Assembly (NCBI GenBank): GCA_022821905.1
Contig: JAJECS010000024.1
Location: 248,001-312,000, forward strand
Source of the DNA: Chloroflexota bacterium
GTDB taxonomy: Bacteria > Chloroflexota > UBA11872
Reading direction: 5' to 3'
DNA: 64,000 nucleotides
Position 1 is the first letter of the stretch; every line of letters begins with the position of its first letter. Under the pieces are notes generated by a model, which saw nothing but the letters and a program-made list of their open reading frames with translations, was not told the DNA's origin and made no database searches. Positions 36,211-45,599 of the stretch are shown here, in pieces. The translations under genes and the position numbers were made by a program.

Positions 36211-37386
36211 CTAGCTCCGCCCGACACCTGTTTCACTAATCCCCAACGGCAACTCCCGTTCTCGATGCACCTTAAGAAACTCGTCACCGATTCTATCCTG
36301 CAGCTTCAAAATAACATTTGCAATCAGAGCACTGCTCAGCCCTTGTTGAATCCCGACTAGACTCATTGTAACTTGCCCGAGCGAAATCGCGGTTGAATGC
36401 CCAGGATCAGCCAAGCCCATATCGCTCGGTCCAGCTAACAGGACCTCCCCTCCGAGCTGATCAAGACCCAATCCCAGCCTATACAAAGATCCATGGACAT
36501 TGGCATGCACATTGTCGCTAGCCATTCTGTAGTAAGGGATCATGTGATCTATGCCAGCGTGTGCTTCTAAGTCTCTGATGGTCGGCCATGATCGTCCGAT
36601 AGCATCAGCGGCCCATCCATAGTCGCCCCCGTACGACTTACCAAATCGATCTACAAGCTCGTCACGCTCAGCTTTGAGCCGCGCAATGTCTTCCGCAGGA
36701 ACTGGATCGTCGCCGATGCGTGCATAGTGATCTTGATGAGCACGAGCCAACTTGAATCGCTGGACGGTGTCATGAAGCAAGTATCGTTCGGCAAGACAAT
36801 CGCCGTGTTTGTGAATCAAATAGCTGACAACGGAGATTTCGTGAATTGATCGCCATCGAGCGTGAGCACCGTCGGCAAATCCATGGCGCAAGAGCACGAG
36901 AACTTCGGATGCGACTTGGCATGCCCGCGCATGCAGCCTTGTCAGCACATCAAAAGTGATGTTGTTCTTGCGAGATGCGTCGGGGCGAGAGTTTGCATTG
37001 AAATTAGCACCGGCATCGGTGGATAGCGCGATAAGAAGCTCGAAGAGATCCAGCGGTACTCCCCATCGCTGATTGAGTCTTTTGCGAAAGCCGGATATAT
37101 CCGTGCGTTGATCCCTTAAGCAGCTTGAATGTTCGTCAACCAAGTGCTTTAGTAGTTGATCAGCAAATGTTGAGATACATTCCTGCGCTAATGACGCGAG
37201 CTGCTCCTCATTGACTGATTCTGTGGACGGAATACGGCTGTTGATATAGGCCTGTAGTCGTTCCTCGGTCCGTGCGTTGGCTTCTGGAGTGAACGCGCGA
37301 AGGTCTTCAATACAGTTGTGGAGTGAAGACTTTGTCCGGATTCGTCCGAGTGCCTGTAGTGCTGCCTGAACGATTCGGAAAGACAT
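36211..37386 (-). CDS. DUF5677-domain protein
   Basis: 391 aa. The core RHGFADGAHARWRSIHEISVVSYLIHKHGDCLAERYLLHD with the later MIPYYRMASDNVHANVHGSLY is typical of DUF5677, a family of unknown function frequent in defence islands and suspected, from composition, to bind nucleotide or RNA. The N-terminal 130 residues are helical and less conserved. It stands alone on the minus strand with AT-rich flanks, so it is a single-gene cargo. The family call is from pattern recognition only. Confidence 0.65.
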   Translation of the reverse strand: MSFRIVQAALQALGRIRTKSSLHNCIEDLRAFTPEANARTEERLQAYINSRIPSTESVNEEQLASLAQECISTFADQLLKHLVDEHSSCLRDQRTDISGFRKRLNQRWGVPLDLFELLIALSTDAGANFNANSRPDASRKNNITFDVLTRLHARACQVASEVLVLLRHGFADGAHARWRSIHEISVVSYLIHKHGDCLAERYLLHDTVQRFKLARAHQDHYARIGDDPVPAEDIARLKAERDELVDRFGKSYGGDYGWAADAIGRSWPTIRDLEAHAGIDHMIPYYRMASDNVHANVHGSLYRLGLGLDQLGGEVLLAGPSDMGLADPGHSTAISLGQVTMSLVGIQQGLSSALIANVILKLQDRIGDEFLKVHRERELPLGISETGVGRS

Positions 37387-37793
37387 ACCAGACTTTCTGT
37401 GTGCTCGTTGCTGAGCGAATTATAGAGGCTCCGAGGCGGTGGTGATTCATAAGCGTCGGTGTGAAGAGACGCCTCCACGCGTTTGACGCGCGAGCGGTCG
37501 ACCGACCTACACGGGCGGGTGGATTATTGGGACGGACCGACGGCGCATCCCAATTCTGTGGCGGGGGATCTGACGTCCCAAGTGGACCCAAGCGGTTCCG
37601 TCTAAGCACGCAGCTTTGCTGCGAATCGGCGCGAGTTACGGCTGCCGCCCCAGGGCGCTACCGAAACTAAGACCGCAGGGGATTCCGATTTCAGTCCAAA
37701 GCACGCCAGTGCGCGCAGAGTCGATAACAAGTCGTCAGCGGACTATGGCCCTTGCTCAAGGTGCCTCGGCACGAGCAGCAATCGAATCGCAGA
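37387..37793. other. 400-bp intergenic region
   Basis: No gene supported on either strand. It probably contains the promoter of the DUF5677 gene (to its left). Confidence 0.45.
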
Positions 37794-38471
37794 CTATGGA
37801 TTGCGCGACAGAAACGCATCAACGTGGTCACCGATAACTTGTGGTCTGATCTGAGCGAAGGCAAAAAGAAGGAACAGTTCGTCGGCAATCTCCCGAACGA
37901 GCTCCTTGAGGCCTCCAATGACGTAGTCTTGGGTCACCTGCCGGCACCATGTGGCGGACGGTGCCTGGCAGATCTGGCCGCGCCGGATACGTGCGCGTAC
38001 GGTGCTGGAGTAGAGTTCTCGCCCCTCGAGTCCCCGGTGATTGACGGCAAGCAGGTACGGCTCGTCAGGAGCGACTCCGAGTTCCCGATATAGTGCGGCG
38101 CTGTGCAAGACAATTTCTGCAATGCGGTGAATCCGCACGTCAAACCAGATCGACGACTCGGGGTGTCCTGAACTGCTCAAGAACTGCGGTTGCTCGAAGT
38201 CCTCCTCATATAGCCTCCACAGGTAGTACTGGCCACTCTCGAGGAACGACCAATAGTCTGTCGTCTTTCCTGCGTCATAGGCGTCAATCCGGGCTTGAAC
38301 CCCACCAGGTATTGGTGTCGGTTCATCTACCAGGCCGAATGGCCATCCCGTGTTGGGTAGTTCGGCGCGTTCAGCAGCTCGCAGCAACTCGCGCTGGCAC
38401 CAACTGCGCTGCCCGCCATGCAAGAGCTGCTGTCCTGATTCGATAAGCCCGACAGACGATTCGCTTGTCAT
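37794..38471 (-). CDS. Uncharacterised protein coupled to an AlbA_2 protein
   Basis: 225 aa; no family recognised. The sequence is helical with conserved-looking aromatic patches (TTDYWSFLESGQYYLWRLYEEDF, IWFDVRIHRIAEIVLHSAALYRELG). It has a basic middle and ends QVIGDHVDAFLSRNP. Its ATG overlaps the stop of the upstream AlbA_2 gene by 4 bp, so the two products probably work together. No catalytic motif is visible. Confidence 0.6.
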   Translation of the reverse strand: MTSESSVGLIESGQQLLHGGQRSWCQRELLRAAERAELPNTGWPFGLVDEPTPIPGGVQARIDAYDAGKTTDYWSFLESGQYYLWRLYEEDFEQPQFLSSSGHPESSIWFDVRIHRIAEIVLHSAALYRELGVAPDEPYLLAVNHRGLEGRELYSSTVRARIRRGQICQAPSATWCRQVTQDYVIGGLKELVREIADELFLLFAFAQIRPQVIGDHVDAFLSRNP

Positions 38472-39187
38472 GCGCCAATCCCGTTCCCGCGGTTCGATCC
38501 AGCGCGCATATCATCCACCCATTTCTCGAACACTTGTGCCGAGGATCGCGGGGCTCGTGTCGAAGATCTTGTAGACGGCAACGGTCCAAGCATCTCCTCC
38601 AATAGATCCCGCAGCTGGGAGATGAACTCGTTTCGTCGGAGCGCGACACAGTGTTTAATCATTGCGTCCCAGTCCTGCTGGGAGGACAGCGGTACAGTTT
38701 CAGCGCTAGGCCTGCGCACATAGACGGCACCCTTGTTGAGCACCTTGGCATTGGTGTCGGTGGCAGTCCTGTCGGATCGGCATACAAAGGGACCACGATC
38801 AAACCCATGTACTTGGAGTATTGGATGCCGCTGACAAGTGTCGGGATGGCGCTCAAAATGGACCTTCATCTGAATGCGCTGCCCGCGTTCCACCGACGAA
38901 TTCACTCGCTGCTGCAAAGAGGTGGTGTCATACGACGCGCAAATGGAATCGTCATGAGATGAGTCTGGCACCCAACCCTCGCCCGGTGCCTCAGAGAATC
39001 CGATCACAAGCCATCCGCCGCCAGAGTTTGCCATGCCCAAGATGTGCCGGGCTAGCTTCAGAGAGAAGCTGTCATCGCCACGGAAGGGCAACGAAGCCTT
39101 GTAATCAACGTCCTGACGCTCGCTCGGTTGCGTGAGAAGCCGCTGCCGAAAGTGCACGGCACCCGGTGGCTCAATTGCCACTAGCAC
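38468..39187 (-). CDS. AlbA_2 (Schlafen-like) domain protein
   Basis: 239 aa. The N-terminal ~150 residues match the AlbA_2 domain: ERQDVDYKASLPFRGDD, LARHILGMANSGGGWLVIGFSEA and a late NKGAVYVRRPSAETVPLSS. AlbA_2 domains bind nucleic acid, and Schlafen-related versions can cut tRNA or rRNA; some act as phage-defence effectors. The tail (PSTRSSTRAPRSS) is low-complexity. It is translationally coupled to the following unknown gene, a two-gene operon that could be a stand-alone defence pair. Confidence 0.7.
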   Translation of the reverse strand: MLVAIEPPGAVHFRQRLLTQPSERQDVDYKASLPFRGDDSFSLKLARHILGMANSGGGWLVIGFSEAPGEGWVPDSSHDDSICASYDTTSLQQRVNSSVERGQRIQMKVHFERHPDTCQRHPILQVHGFDRGPFVCRSDRTATDTNAKVLNKGAVYVRRPSAETVPLSSQQDWDAMIKHCVALRRNEFISQLRDLLEEMLGPLPSTRSSTRAPRSSAQVFEKWVDDMRAGSNRGNGIGA

Positions 39188-39530
39188 CCTCCACAGCAGC
39201 GAAGTACATGCGCGTTCGCTGATTTGATATGCCCATTTCGTGACACCTAGGTCGACAGCCCGAAGCTAGTGCCTTTCGCTGAGCTGAGGCTCTAGCGGCC
39301 GAGTTCGATTCCACAATCCACCCCTCAGCGACGCCACTATAGGCGGCACCAAGTCCGGTGTGCCCACGGTCGCGGCGTAGTTGGGGAGTGCCTTGGAGGG
39401 CAACGGATCCTGCAGGCCTGTGGCCTCAGCGATCAACGAGGCGATGATGGGACCAGACGAGGGGATCTTCCCAGGGCCGGCGGAAACCTGGGTAGCCGCT
39501 CGCCCAATCGGGGCCCATGATGGACCCACC

Positions 39531-40175
39531 ATGACCCGACTACTGCCGTCCCGCGATAGCAACTCCGTGATCCGCGGGGATTCGCGGCAAGAAAATAGTG
39601 ACCGACCGCCGGGCACCCGCCGCGGCCGCCATTCCCGCGAGTCGCGCCTGCGCACGCTGCAGGCGGCGCTCCGCAAGATCAACTCGGCCTGGGAGCTCTC
39701 GCAGTCGCCGCTCGCCAAGTATCGGGACCTCCAGGCGCTGGGCCGGACCCAGTTCGCCGACCGGGCATTCCCCGAGGGCTGGGCGGTCCAGGCGGTGCTG
39801 CGCCTCGCTTGCACCCGAGTGGCCGGCGCCCTCGATCCCCGCAAGGGCGAGTTCCTGCAGCGCTGGGTGGCCGGCCAGTCGATCGCCAGCATCGCCGCGT
39901 CAACGGGTATGAGTCGCAGCCACGTTTCGCGACGCTGGCGACCCCAAGTGCTGTCGGCCCTCGATGCCGAGATCGCCAATCTGTTGCGCGAGCTGCGCGC
40001 CACTGGCGGGCGTCTGGAGCACGAGGCATCCGAGTGCAGCCACGGCTCTCCGGCGGCCGCCGGTGACGTCCCTCGGGTCGACCGTGGATCGAGACGCGGC
40101 GCGAGTACTCGCGCCGCTCGCACTCGCAATCCACGGCAACAGGCGACACCGCAGACCGCGACCCATCCGAATTAG
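39531..40175 (+). CDS. Small HTH DNA-binding protein, island-associated family (copy 2 of 3)
   Basis: 214 aa from ATG 39531 (MTRLLPSRDSN); the ORF track extends 50 residues upstream without support. The C-terminal module KGEFLQRWVAGQSIASIAASTG followed by MSRSHVSRRWRPQV is the same HTH as in the genes at 10731 and 52164. Upstream, LQAALRKINSAWELSQSPLAKYRDLQAL parallels LQSAWDLQDNSLCRIAAVQDRA of the third copy. The last 40 residues are Arg-rich and disordered. It lies 107 bp inside the right att repeat, so the element has one family member near each end, hinting at a role in element control. Confidence 0.65.
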   Translation: MTRLLPSRDSNSVIRGDSRQENSDRPPGTRRGRHSRESRLRTLQAALRKINSAWELSQSPLAKYRDLQALGRTQFADRAFPEGWAVQAVLRLACTRVAGALDPRKGEFLQRWVAGQSIASIAASTGMSRSHVSRRWRPQVLSALDAEIANLLRELRATGGRLEHEASECSHGSPAAAGDVPRVDRGSRRGASTRAARTRNPRQQATPQTATHPN

Positions 40176-40282
40176 CTAGAATTAGCCGGAATTCACGGCG
40201 CGACGTGTGCCACGAACGCCCCTAGCCTGGCTAGTTTGCCCCCCAGGGTCGCGGAGACAGAGTAAGGCCATCCACTTCGAGT

Positions 40283-40337
40283 GGTGCCGAGGGCGGGACT
40301 CGAACCCGCACAGCCCGGAGGCCACTAGCCCCTCAAG
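40283..40337. repeat. attR: right copy of the 55-bp direct repeat (3' half of tRNA-Leu(GAG))
   Basis: Identical over 55 bases to 6992-7046. The 5' half of the tRNA is again missing: bases to the right (GTTTCGTTCGCCTGCC) do not supply the anticodon stem partner CTAGC or an acceptor GCCGAGG. So this is not the restored tRNA expected at one end of a single insertion. It may be the left boundary of a further element to the right, with the intact tRNA beyond the window. Confidence 0.88.
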
Positions 40338-40659
40338 GTTTCGTTCGCCTGCCGCGTGCCTCCCTGGTCTTCCCTTCTGTTACGGCACGTACCGGCGCCA
40401 AATCTGACGCATAGGCTAGTGCCCAACGTCCGGCTGAATCTCGTCCATCCGTCGCCAATCGGCGACTGTTCAATTGTAACGGTCCATAGACGATGCGTGG
40501 ACACGAATAGCCATCGTCGTGCGGGTTTCGAGAGCCCGCTGAGGGTGCCGCACTTCGATGGCGAGCGCCTACCACTCCTGGGACATCACCACTGCCCCGT
40601 GCCCGCTACCCGCTTCCAGGCGCTTCCTGCGAACATTTGACACTGCTTCAGCAGTATGT

Positions 40660-40670
40660 ACCATTATGGT
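40660..40670. promoter_or_regulatory. Short palindrome upstream of the HTH-NTPase gene
   Basis: ACCAT-T-ATGGT lies 35 bp before GTG 40705, with TTGACA at 40637-40642 just upstream. MqsA-type HTH proteins repress their own promoters at short palindromes, so this may be an autoregulatory site. No good -10 box at 17 bp was found. Confidence 0.35.
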
Positions 40671-40704
40671 GTATCTAACGATTAGAACACCTTGGAGGCC
40701 ATTG

Positions 40705-43700
40705 GTGTCAACCCACCACGATCTCTCGGGTGACGACATCCGCGCCATTCGGCTGAATCTCAAACTTACGCAGGTCGAGGCCGGCGAGTTGATCGGCGGC
40801 GGTCCGCGCGCGTTTGCCAAGTACGAGGCCGGCGCCGTAAAGCCATCGGCCTCCGTTGCACGCCTGCTCCGTCTCCTTGAGGCTGATCCGGCCGCAATCA
40901 GCACCTTACGCGGCGATGGCGTTCACCCGCGTCCAGCGGCTGCGGCTGGTCCGTTCGAGGTAGCGGGCGATCACGTGGCGGCGCTGACGGAACGGCCACT
41001 TGCCAAGCTCCTGCGACGGCTGCTCGGCGCCGAGGCTCAGACATACGGTCTGCCGTCGGACGGCATACATGTTGCCGAGAACATCCACGCTCCTGACGGA
41101 GGCGAGGACGGACACATCTCATGGACTGGAGGACCAGACCGGACGCAATTCCTGCCTTCCCGCAGTTGCCAGTTTCAGTTGAAGGCCGGGGGAATCTCAC
41201 CAACGGCCGCCGGCCGCGATGTCCTGACAAGCGACGGAAGCCTCAAGAATATGGTGCGTTCGCAACTTCAGGCCGGTGGCCACTACATCCTGCTCACGAC
41301 GCACCGGTACGCGCGTAGGGCTATCAGGAGTCGAGCATCTGCGATTCTCAAGGCCATCCGAGGGGCGGGCCTCCCCGTTGCTGAAATCCAGATTCAGGTC
41401 CGGGACGCCGATCAGATTGCCGACTGGGTCAATACACATCCAATCGTCGCTGCCTGGCTACGAGAGCAAACACAGCCTGGAAGTAGTGGACCCTTTCGGT
41501 CCGGGAATCGGTGGGCTGACCGGTCAGAGCACGAAAGATCGCCTTGGGTAGAGGACGAACGCCTTCCCAGACTGCGTGATTGGCTTCTCCAGCGCGCCGA
41601 GCAACCGCGCTCCAGCGCGCATGTGGTGGGTCGTGTCGGAGTCGGGAAGTCCCGGCTGGTCAACGAAGCTCTTTGTCCAAGTGACGCAAACGGCGCGATT
41701 GGATGCAATTTGAGCGATCTTGTGATGTATGCCGTCGAATCTGAGGTCGGCACCCCGGCGATCTACTCCGCCGTACAGAGCTTGTCGGACGCTGGCACTC
41801 GGGCCGTCATCGTGGTCGATAGCTGCACGCAGAGGACCCGAGCAATTCTCACTGGGATGGTCTCCCGCCAAAGCAGCCGGGCGTCGCTAATCACAATTGG
41901 CGATTACGTCCGAGGCGAAACCTCGGACGCCGAGACCTTGGACGGTGAGACCTCGGACGGTGAGAATTTCGAGGTCGCTCAGGCTTCCACGTCTGTCATC
42001 GAGGCCATCATTGCCCGCGCCGCGCCAGCGCTGCCACTAGCAGATACGCATCGCGTGGTGCGCTTCTCGAATGGTCTTCCAGAAATCGCCATCCGAATCT
42101 CGCAAACTTGGGGCGCAGCTAACTCCCTAGCCCATGCCACTGACGCTGACCTCGTCGACGCTTACGTCCTTGGCCGAGAATCCGACGATCGTGAGTTGCT
42201 GCTGAAGTCCGCAAGGCTGCTTGCCGCATTTGGGGCAGTACGACTGAACCCGCCGGAGTATGACCAACTTCCCGCGGTTGCAAGTCTCGGGTCCGGACTC
42301 TCCGATTCCGATCTTCGGTTTGCCGTCGATGAACTTGCGCGACGGAGCGCATTCAGGCGACGCGGCGGGTTGGTGGTTATCCAGCCCCTGCCCATCGCGT
42401 TGACGCTGGCCGATCGCCAGTGGCGCGCGTGGAGCCCGGACAAGTGGGACTCAGTGCTAACCGGCGACTTCGACTCAGGACTGCAGGTCCGAGCAGCTAA
42501 ACAACTTGCCCTTCTGAACGAGTTTGAGATCTCGCAAAGAGTCCTTGACTACCTCTGCCGCGCGGGCGGGCCGTTGGATGGGTTGTCCGGCATAACTGCA
42601 CGCGGCCGCTCAGAGCTCTTGTCGTCACTCGCCGAAGTCGACGCCGTGCGCGTAGGCAAGCGAATCGAACGCTCGCTCCTCGATGTCGAGGACCTGCGCC
42701 AGATAGAAGGGACTGCGCGGCGCCACCTTGTCTGGGCGCTTGAGAAGATCTCGTTTCACGCCGATGCCTTCGACATTGGGGCGGGCCTCCTGCTGCGCCT
42801 CGCCGCTGCCGAAAACGAGAGCTGCAGCAACAACGCCACCGGGCAGTTCGCCAAGCTCTTTCCAGTTCAGCTCGCAAACACCGCCGCCGACGGCGAAACA
42901 CGGCTGGCTTTCTTGGACGAAGCGGCCACGATTGATGAGCCAACTTGGCAATTCGTCATCGTCGATGCTCTGGCCGCAGGCTGCGAGACTCGCCACTTTA
43001 TGCGAATGATGGGCCCTGAAGCGCACGGGTCCCGCCCGGCACTTCAGCCCTGGAACCCGCCTACCGGCGAAGCGGCTACGGCGTACATCAAGGGCTGCGT
43101 GCAACACCTCTCTCGATTCGCGGCGCTGCCTTCGTTGGTAGGCGCCAAAGCGCGCGTTGAACTCGGGAGTCGCCTAGGGCCCCTGATTGGCTCGGGACTC
43201 TTGGACATCGTGGAGTCCTCCACGCATCACGTACTCCAGACCGTCGACGTCTGGCCTCAGGCTGTGGAGAGCCTTGGCAACTTTCTCGCATTTGACGGCG
43301 CGCGCGCCGACAAGGATGTCGTCGATCGCGTTGAATCGTTGATGGCGGCCCTGCAACCGGCAAGTCTGCAATCGCGTGCCCGTTTCCTGATTACAGAAAC
43401 GCCGCGGGACTTTCTCATGAAGGAGGTCCATGACTTTGACGCCGCCCACAAGCGACAAACCGAGGCCGTCCGGTCGCTCGCTGCCGAATTCCTGGCGGAA
43501 CCGAGCCAGCTCATGGAGGTGCTGCCCAAACTCAGCTGCGACGAGCAACGTATGGCGTTTGGATTCGGTGAAGCGCTCGCCGAATTGTCCGACCCGCCCG
43601 AGGCCTGGCTGGAGCCAGTGATCTCAGCTCTGACTGAGATACAGCAGAGCAACCGAAACTACACCCTGCTTTGCGGCTACGCGATCGCAAGCGCCAAGGG

Positions 43701-44769
43701 CAAGCCGCACACCGCCCAGCAGCTCAAGGAACGGATCGCGCATTCGCCCGAACTCGCGCCGGCGCTGCCAGTAATCTGCTGGAATCTCGGCATCTCGCCG
43801 GAAGACATCCAGCTGGCAATTCGAGCGATTCGCTGCGGCCACCTAGATCCCCGCCAATTGAGCCGGTGGTGCATGGGCGGTGTGCTCGCCAAGGTGGCCG
43901 CCACGTCAGTGGCTGGGTTGCTGGATGAGCTCTTCGAACACAGCGCCGAAGCCTTTGCGGTCGGCCTGGAACTCATGGGGATGTATGCGCACGGACGAAT
44001 TGAAGTTCTTGAGGAATTACGACCACAGGTCCTCAGGGCGACCAATTGCATCTCTCGGTGGCGCCAAGTGCCCGGCGAGACAATGGGAGCTCATCATTTC
44101 AACGAGGTCATGACTTGGATCCTGAACAAGGGGCGCCAGGATCCCGACGCGCGCACCGTCGCGTTGAATATATCCAGAGCGCTCATCGACTGCGACCAGC
44201 GAATCGACGACAGCTTCATTCGGCCGTTGCTACCGCGCCTGCTGTCCGACTTTCCGGAAATCGCCTGGTCGTTGATTGGCCAGGCCATCGTGTCCGACCG
44301 AAGGCGAGCTTGGCAACTCGAGTTTGTCTTGGGATCTTCCCTCTCGTTCGATGACGAAGCCAACCCGACGATTCTGCGTCTTCCAGAGGAGGCGTTGTTC
44401 GCGTGGTGCCACGCGAATCCAGACTCCGCGCCAGCTTTCACGGCGACGGTCTTGCCAGTCCTAGCGCCGCAGCCGACCGAATCTCCGCATCATGGTCTGC
44501 ACCCGGTTACGGCACGTCTGCTCGATTCGTTCGGCGATAGACAGCCGGTGCTCGACGCTCTGGCCAGCAACATCAGCACCTTCGGCTGGACGGGATCTGT
44601 CGTTCCCTACTTCGCCCGCTATGAGGAGCCGCTGCAGGCGCTCTTTGACCATCACCAGGTCAGAGTCCGTCTCTGGGCACGACGAATGCTCAAACAGGTG
44701 CGTTCGGAGATGGACCGGTACCGCAAGGAGGACGACGAGTGCGAGGCAGAGGGAGAAATGTATGGCTAG
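40705..44769 (+). CDS. Giant NTPase with N-terminal MqsA-like HTH (STAND-like candidate)
   Basis: 1,354 aa from GTG 40705, behind GGAGG with six-base spacing; the track's start at 40558 is unsupported. Residues 7-60 (LSGDDIRAIRLNLKLTQVEAGELIGGGPRAFAKYEAGAVKPSASVARLLRLLEADP) are the MqsA-type XRE helix-turn-helix. A middle region (GGEDGHISWTGGPDRTQFLP..FQLKAGG) looks like a nuclease-like or PD-fold segment. The P-loop VVGRVGVGKSRLV is near 310 and a Walker B-like AVIVVDSC near 370. The C-terminal ~800 residues are helical, repeat-like, as in STAND sensors. I infer a threat-sensing ATPase, possibly a new AVAST-like defence protein. No exact family is known to me. Confidence 0.65.
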   Translation: MSTHHDLSGDDIRAIRLNLKLTQVEAGELIGGGPRAFAKYEAGAVKPSASVARLLRLLEADPAAISTLRGDGVHPRPAAAAGPFEVAGDHVAALTERPLAKLLRRLLGAEAQTYGLPSDGIHVAENIHAPDGGEDGHISWTGGPDRTQFLPSRSCQFQLKAGGISPTAAGRDVLTSDGSLKNMVRSQLQAGGHYILLTTHRYARRAIRSRASAILKAIRGAGLPVAEIQIQVRDADQIADWVNTHPIVAAWLREQTQPGSSGPFRSGNRWADRSEHERSPWVEDERLPRLRDWLLQRAEQPRSSAHVVGRVGVGKSRLVNEALCPSDANGAIGCNLSDLVMYAVESEVGTPAIYSAVQSLSDAGTRAVIVVDSCTQRTRAILTGMVSRQSSRASLITIGDYVRGETSDAETLDGETSDGENFEVAQASTSVIEAIIARAAPALPLADTHRVVRFSNGLPEIAIRISQTWGAANSLAHATDADLVDAYVLGRESDDRELLLKSARLLAAFGAVRLNPPEYDQLPAVASLGSGLSDSDLRFAVDELARRSAFRRRGGLVVIQPLPIALTLADRQWRAWSPDKWDSVLTGDFDSGLQVRAAKQLALLNEFEISQRVLDYLCRAGGPLDGLSGITARGRSELLSSLAEVDAVRVGKRIERSLLDVEDLRQIEGTARRHLVWALEKISFHADAFDIGAGLLLRLAAAENESCSNNATGQFAKLFPVQLANTAADGETRLAFLDEAATIDEPTWQFVIVDALAAGCETRHFMRMMGPEAHGSRPALQPWNPPTGEAATAYIKGCVQHLSRFAALPSLVGAKARVELGSRLGPLIGSGLLDIVESSTHHVLQTVDVWPQAVESLGNFLAFDGARADKDVVDRVESLMAALQPASLQSRARFLITETPRDFLMKEVHDFDAAHKRQTEAVRSLAAEFLAEPSQLMEVLPKLSCDEQRMAFGFGEALAELSDPPEAWLEPVISALTEIQQSNRNYTLLCGYAIASAKGKPHTAQQLKERIAHSPELAPALPVICWNLGISPEDIQLAIRAIRCGHLDPRQLSRWCMGGVLAKVAATSVAGLLDELFEHSAEAFAVGLELMGMYAHGRIEVLEELRPQVLRATNCISRWRQVPGETMGAHHFNEVMTWILNKGRQDPDARTVALNISRALIDCDQRIDDSFIRPLLPRLLSDFPEIAWSLIGQAIVSDRRRAWQLEFVLGSSLSFDDEANPTILRLPEEALFAWCHANPDSAPAFTATVLPVLAPQPTESPHHGLHPVTARLLDSFGDRQPVLDALASNISTFGWTGSVVPYFARYEEPLQALFDHHQVRVRLWARRMLKQVRSEMDRYRKEDDECEAEGEMYG

Positions 44770-45236
44770 ACCAGTTGGATCGATGAAACGACTCCTACAG
44801 TCGGACAGCAGCGCTTACTTTCTATGACATCGATGTCCGATCCGTGCACTTCCGGTCGACTTCTTGGATTAATTCGCGTCTAAATTCTGCAGACCTAAGT
44901 ACGACGCATCTGGGCACGATTGGACGCTTCCGACGAACTGTGCGGCTCGGTCGCCAAGTGGTTAGGTGGAAACATTCTATCCCCGATGCGCGTACTGCGG
45001 CGCTTTGGCAAACGGCCATTCGAACACATTGCATACATCCAGATGGAACTCTCACGGAGTCTTCCACTCGAACGAATTAGGCGCATCTGCACACGTGCTG
45101 GTAGTTAGTCGTGAATGGGTCGAACCGGCCTGCCCCATGCCACTGAGTAGACGCGACCACCGAAGGATACAGACCATTTCATGGAATATGTTAGCATTTG
45201 AAGCTTACAATGCGGACTCGGGAATCTAGGTGTGCC
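44770..45236. other. 465-bp gap between the NTPase gene and the XRE regulator
   Basis: Short ORFs only. One fragment reads YPRCAYCGALANGHS, reminiscent of an HNH zinc motif, but the frame is lost at once, so at most a gene remnant. The AT-rich end before 45237 should hold the regulator's promoter (TACAAT at 45206 is a possible -10). Confidence 0.4.
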
Positions 45237-45599
45237 ATGAAAACTCTTGGACAGCGAATCCGAGAATTGCGAGAAGAGCAAGACGTCTCCCTCCGGGAGC
45301 TGGCAACCGAGATCCATGTGTCGGCTGCGTTTATGTCTGACGTTGAGCTAGGACGTCGAAATCCGTCAGATAGACATTTATGTGAAATAGCGCGTGCGCT
45401 AAAAGCGTCGCTGGAAGATCTTGCACAGTTTGACACCCGACCACCATTGCGTGAATTTCGCCGAGCTACGCAAACCAATCCAGAAATCGGATTTGCATTT
45501 AGACAGATGATGGAGAAAGAGATTAGTGCACAGGAACTCTTGGACTTTATCAGAGAGAGAGATGAGCGTTCAGAGGACGGACGGGATGTGGCCAATTGA
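45237..45599 (+). CDS. XRE-family repressor paired with an ImmA-like peptidase
   Basis: 120 aa from ATG 45237 (MKTLGQRIRELREEQ); the track's longer ORF lacks support. The HTH spans residues 5-60 (DVSLRELATEIHVSAAFMSDVELGRRNPSDRHLCEIARAL). The C-terminal half is helical (FRQMMEKEISAQELLDFIRERDERSEDG). It overlaps the peptidase gene. In ICEBs1-type elements and phages this pair is repressor plus anti-repressor protease. It may control the neighbouring CBASS operon or the mobility of the block. Confidence 0.85.
   Translation: MKTLGQRIRELREEQDVSLRELATEIHVSAAFMSDVELGRRNPSDRHLCEIARALKASLEDLAQFDTRPPLREFRRATQTNPEIGFAFRQMMEKEISAQELLDFIRERDERSEDGRDVAN

Larger units (their letters stand above)
6992..40337. 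mobile_element. Integrated genomic island, about 33.3 kb, bounded by 55-bp att repeats
   Basis: Perfect direct repeats at both ends, derived from a tRNA-Leu 3' half, with an integrase gene just inside the left one, define the element. It carries an AbiE toxin-antitoxin pair, a decayed second integrase with excisionase, decayed MoxR/VWA genes, a DNA phosphorothioation locus and several other accessory genes. A VirD4-like C-terminal remnant at 35.7 kb suggests it once carried transfer genes. No intact relaxase or replication gene is visible, so it looks like a defence island that needs help to move. Confidence 0.75.

Noticed and set aside
44844-45229. Possible HNH nuclease remnant (CAYCGALANGHS)
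   Set aside because: Only a dozen residues fit and the frame is lost; not enough to call a gene.
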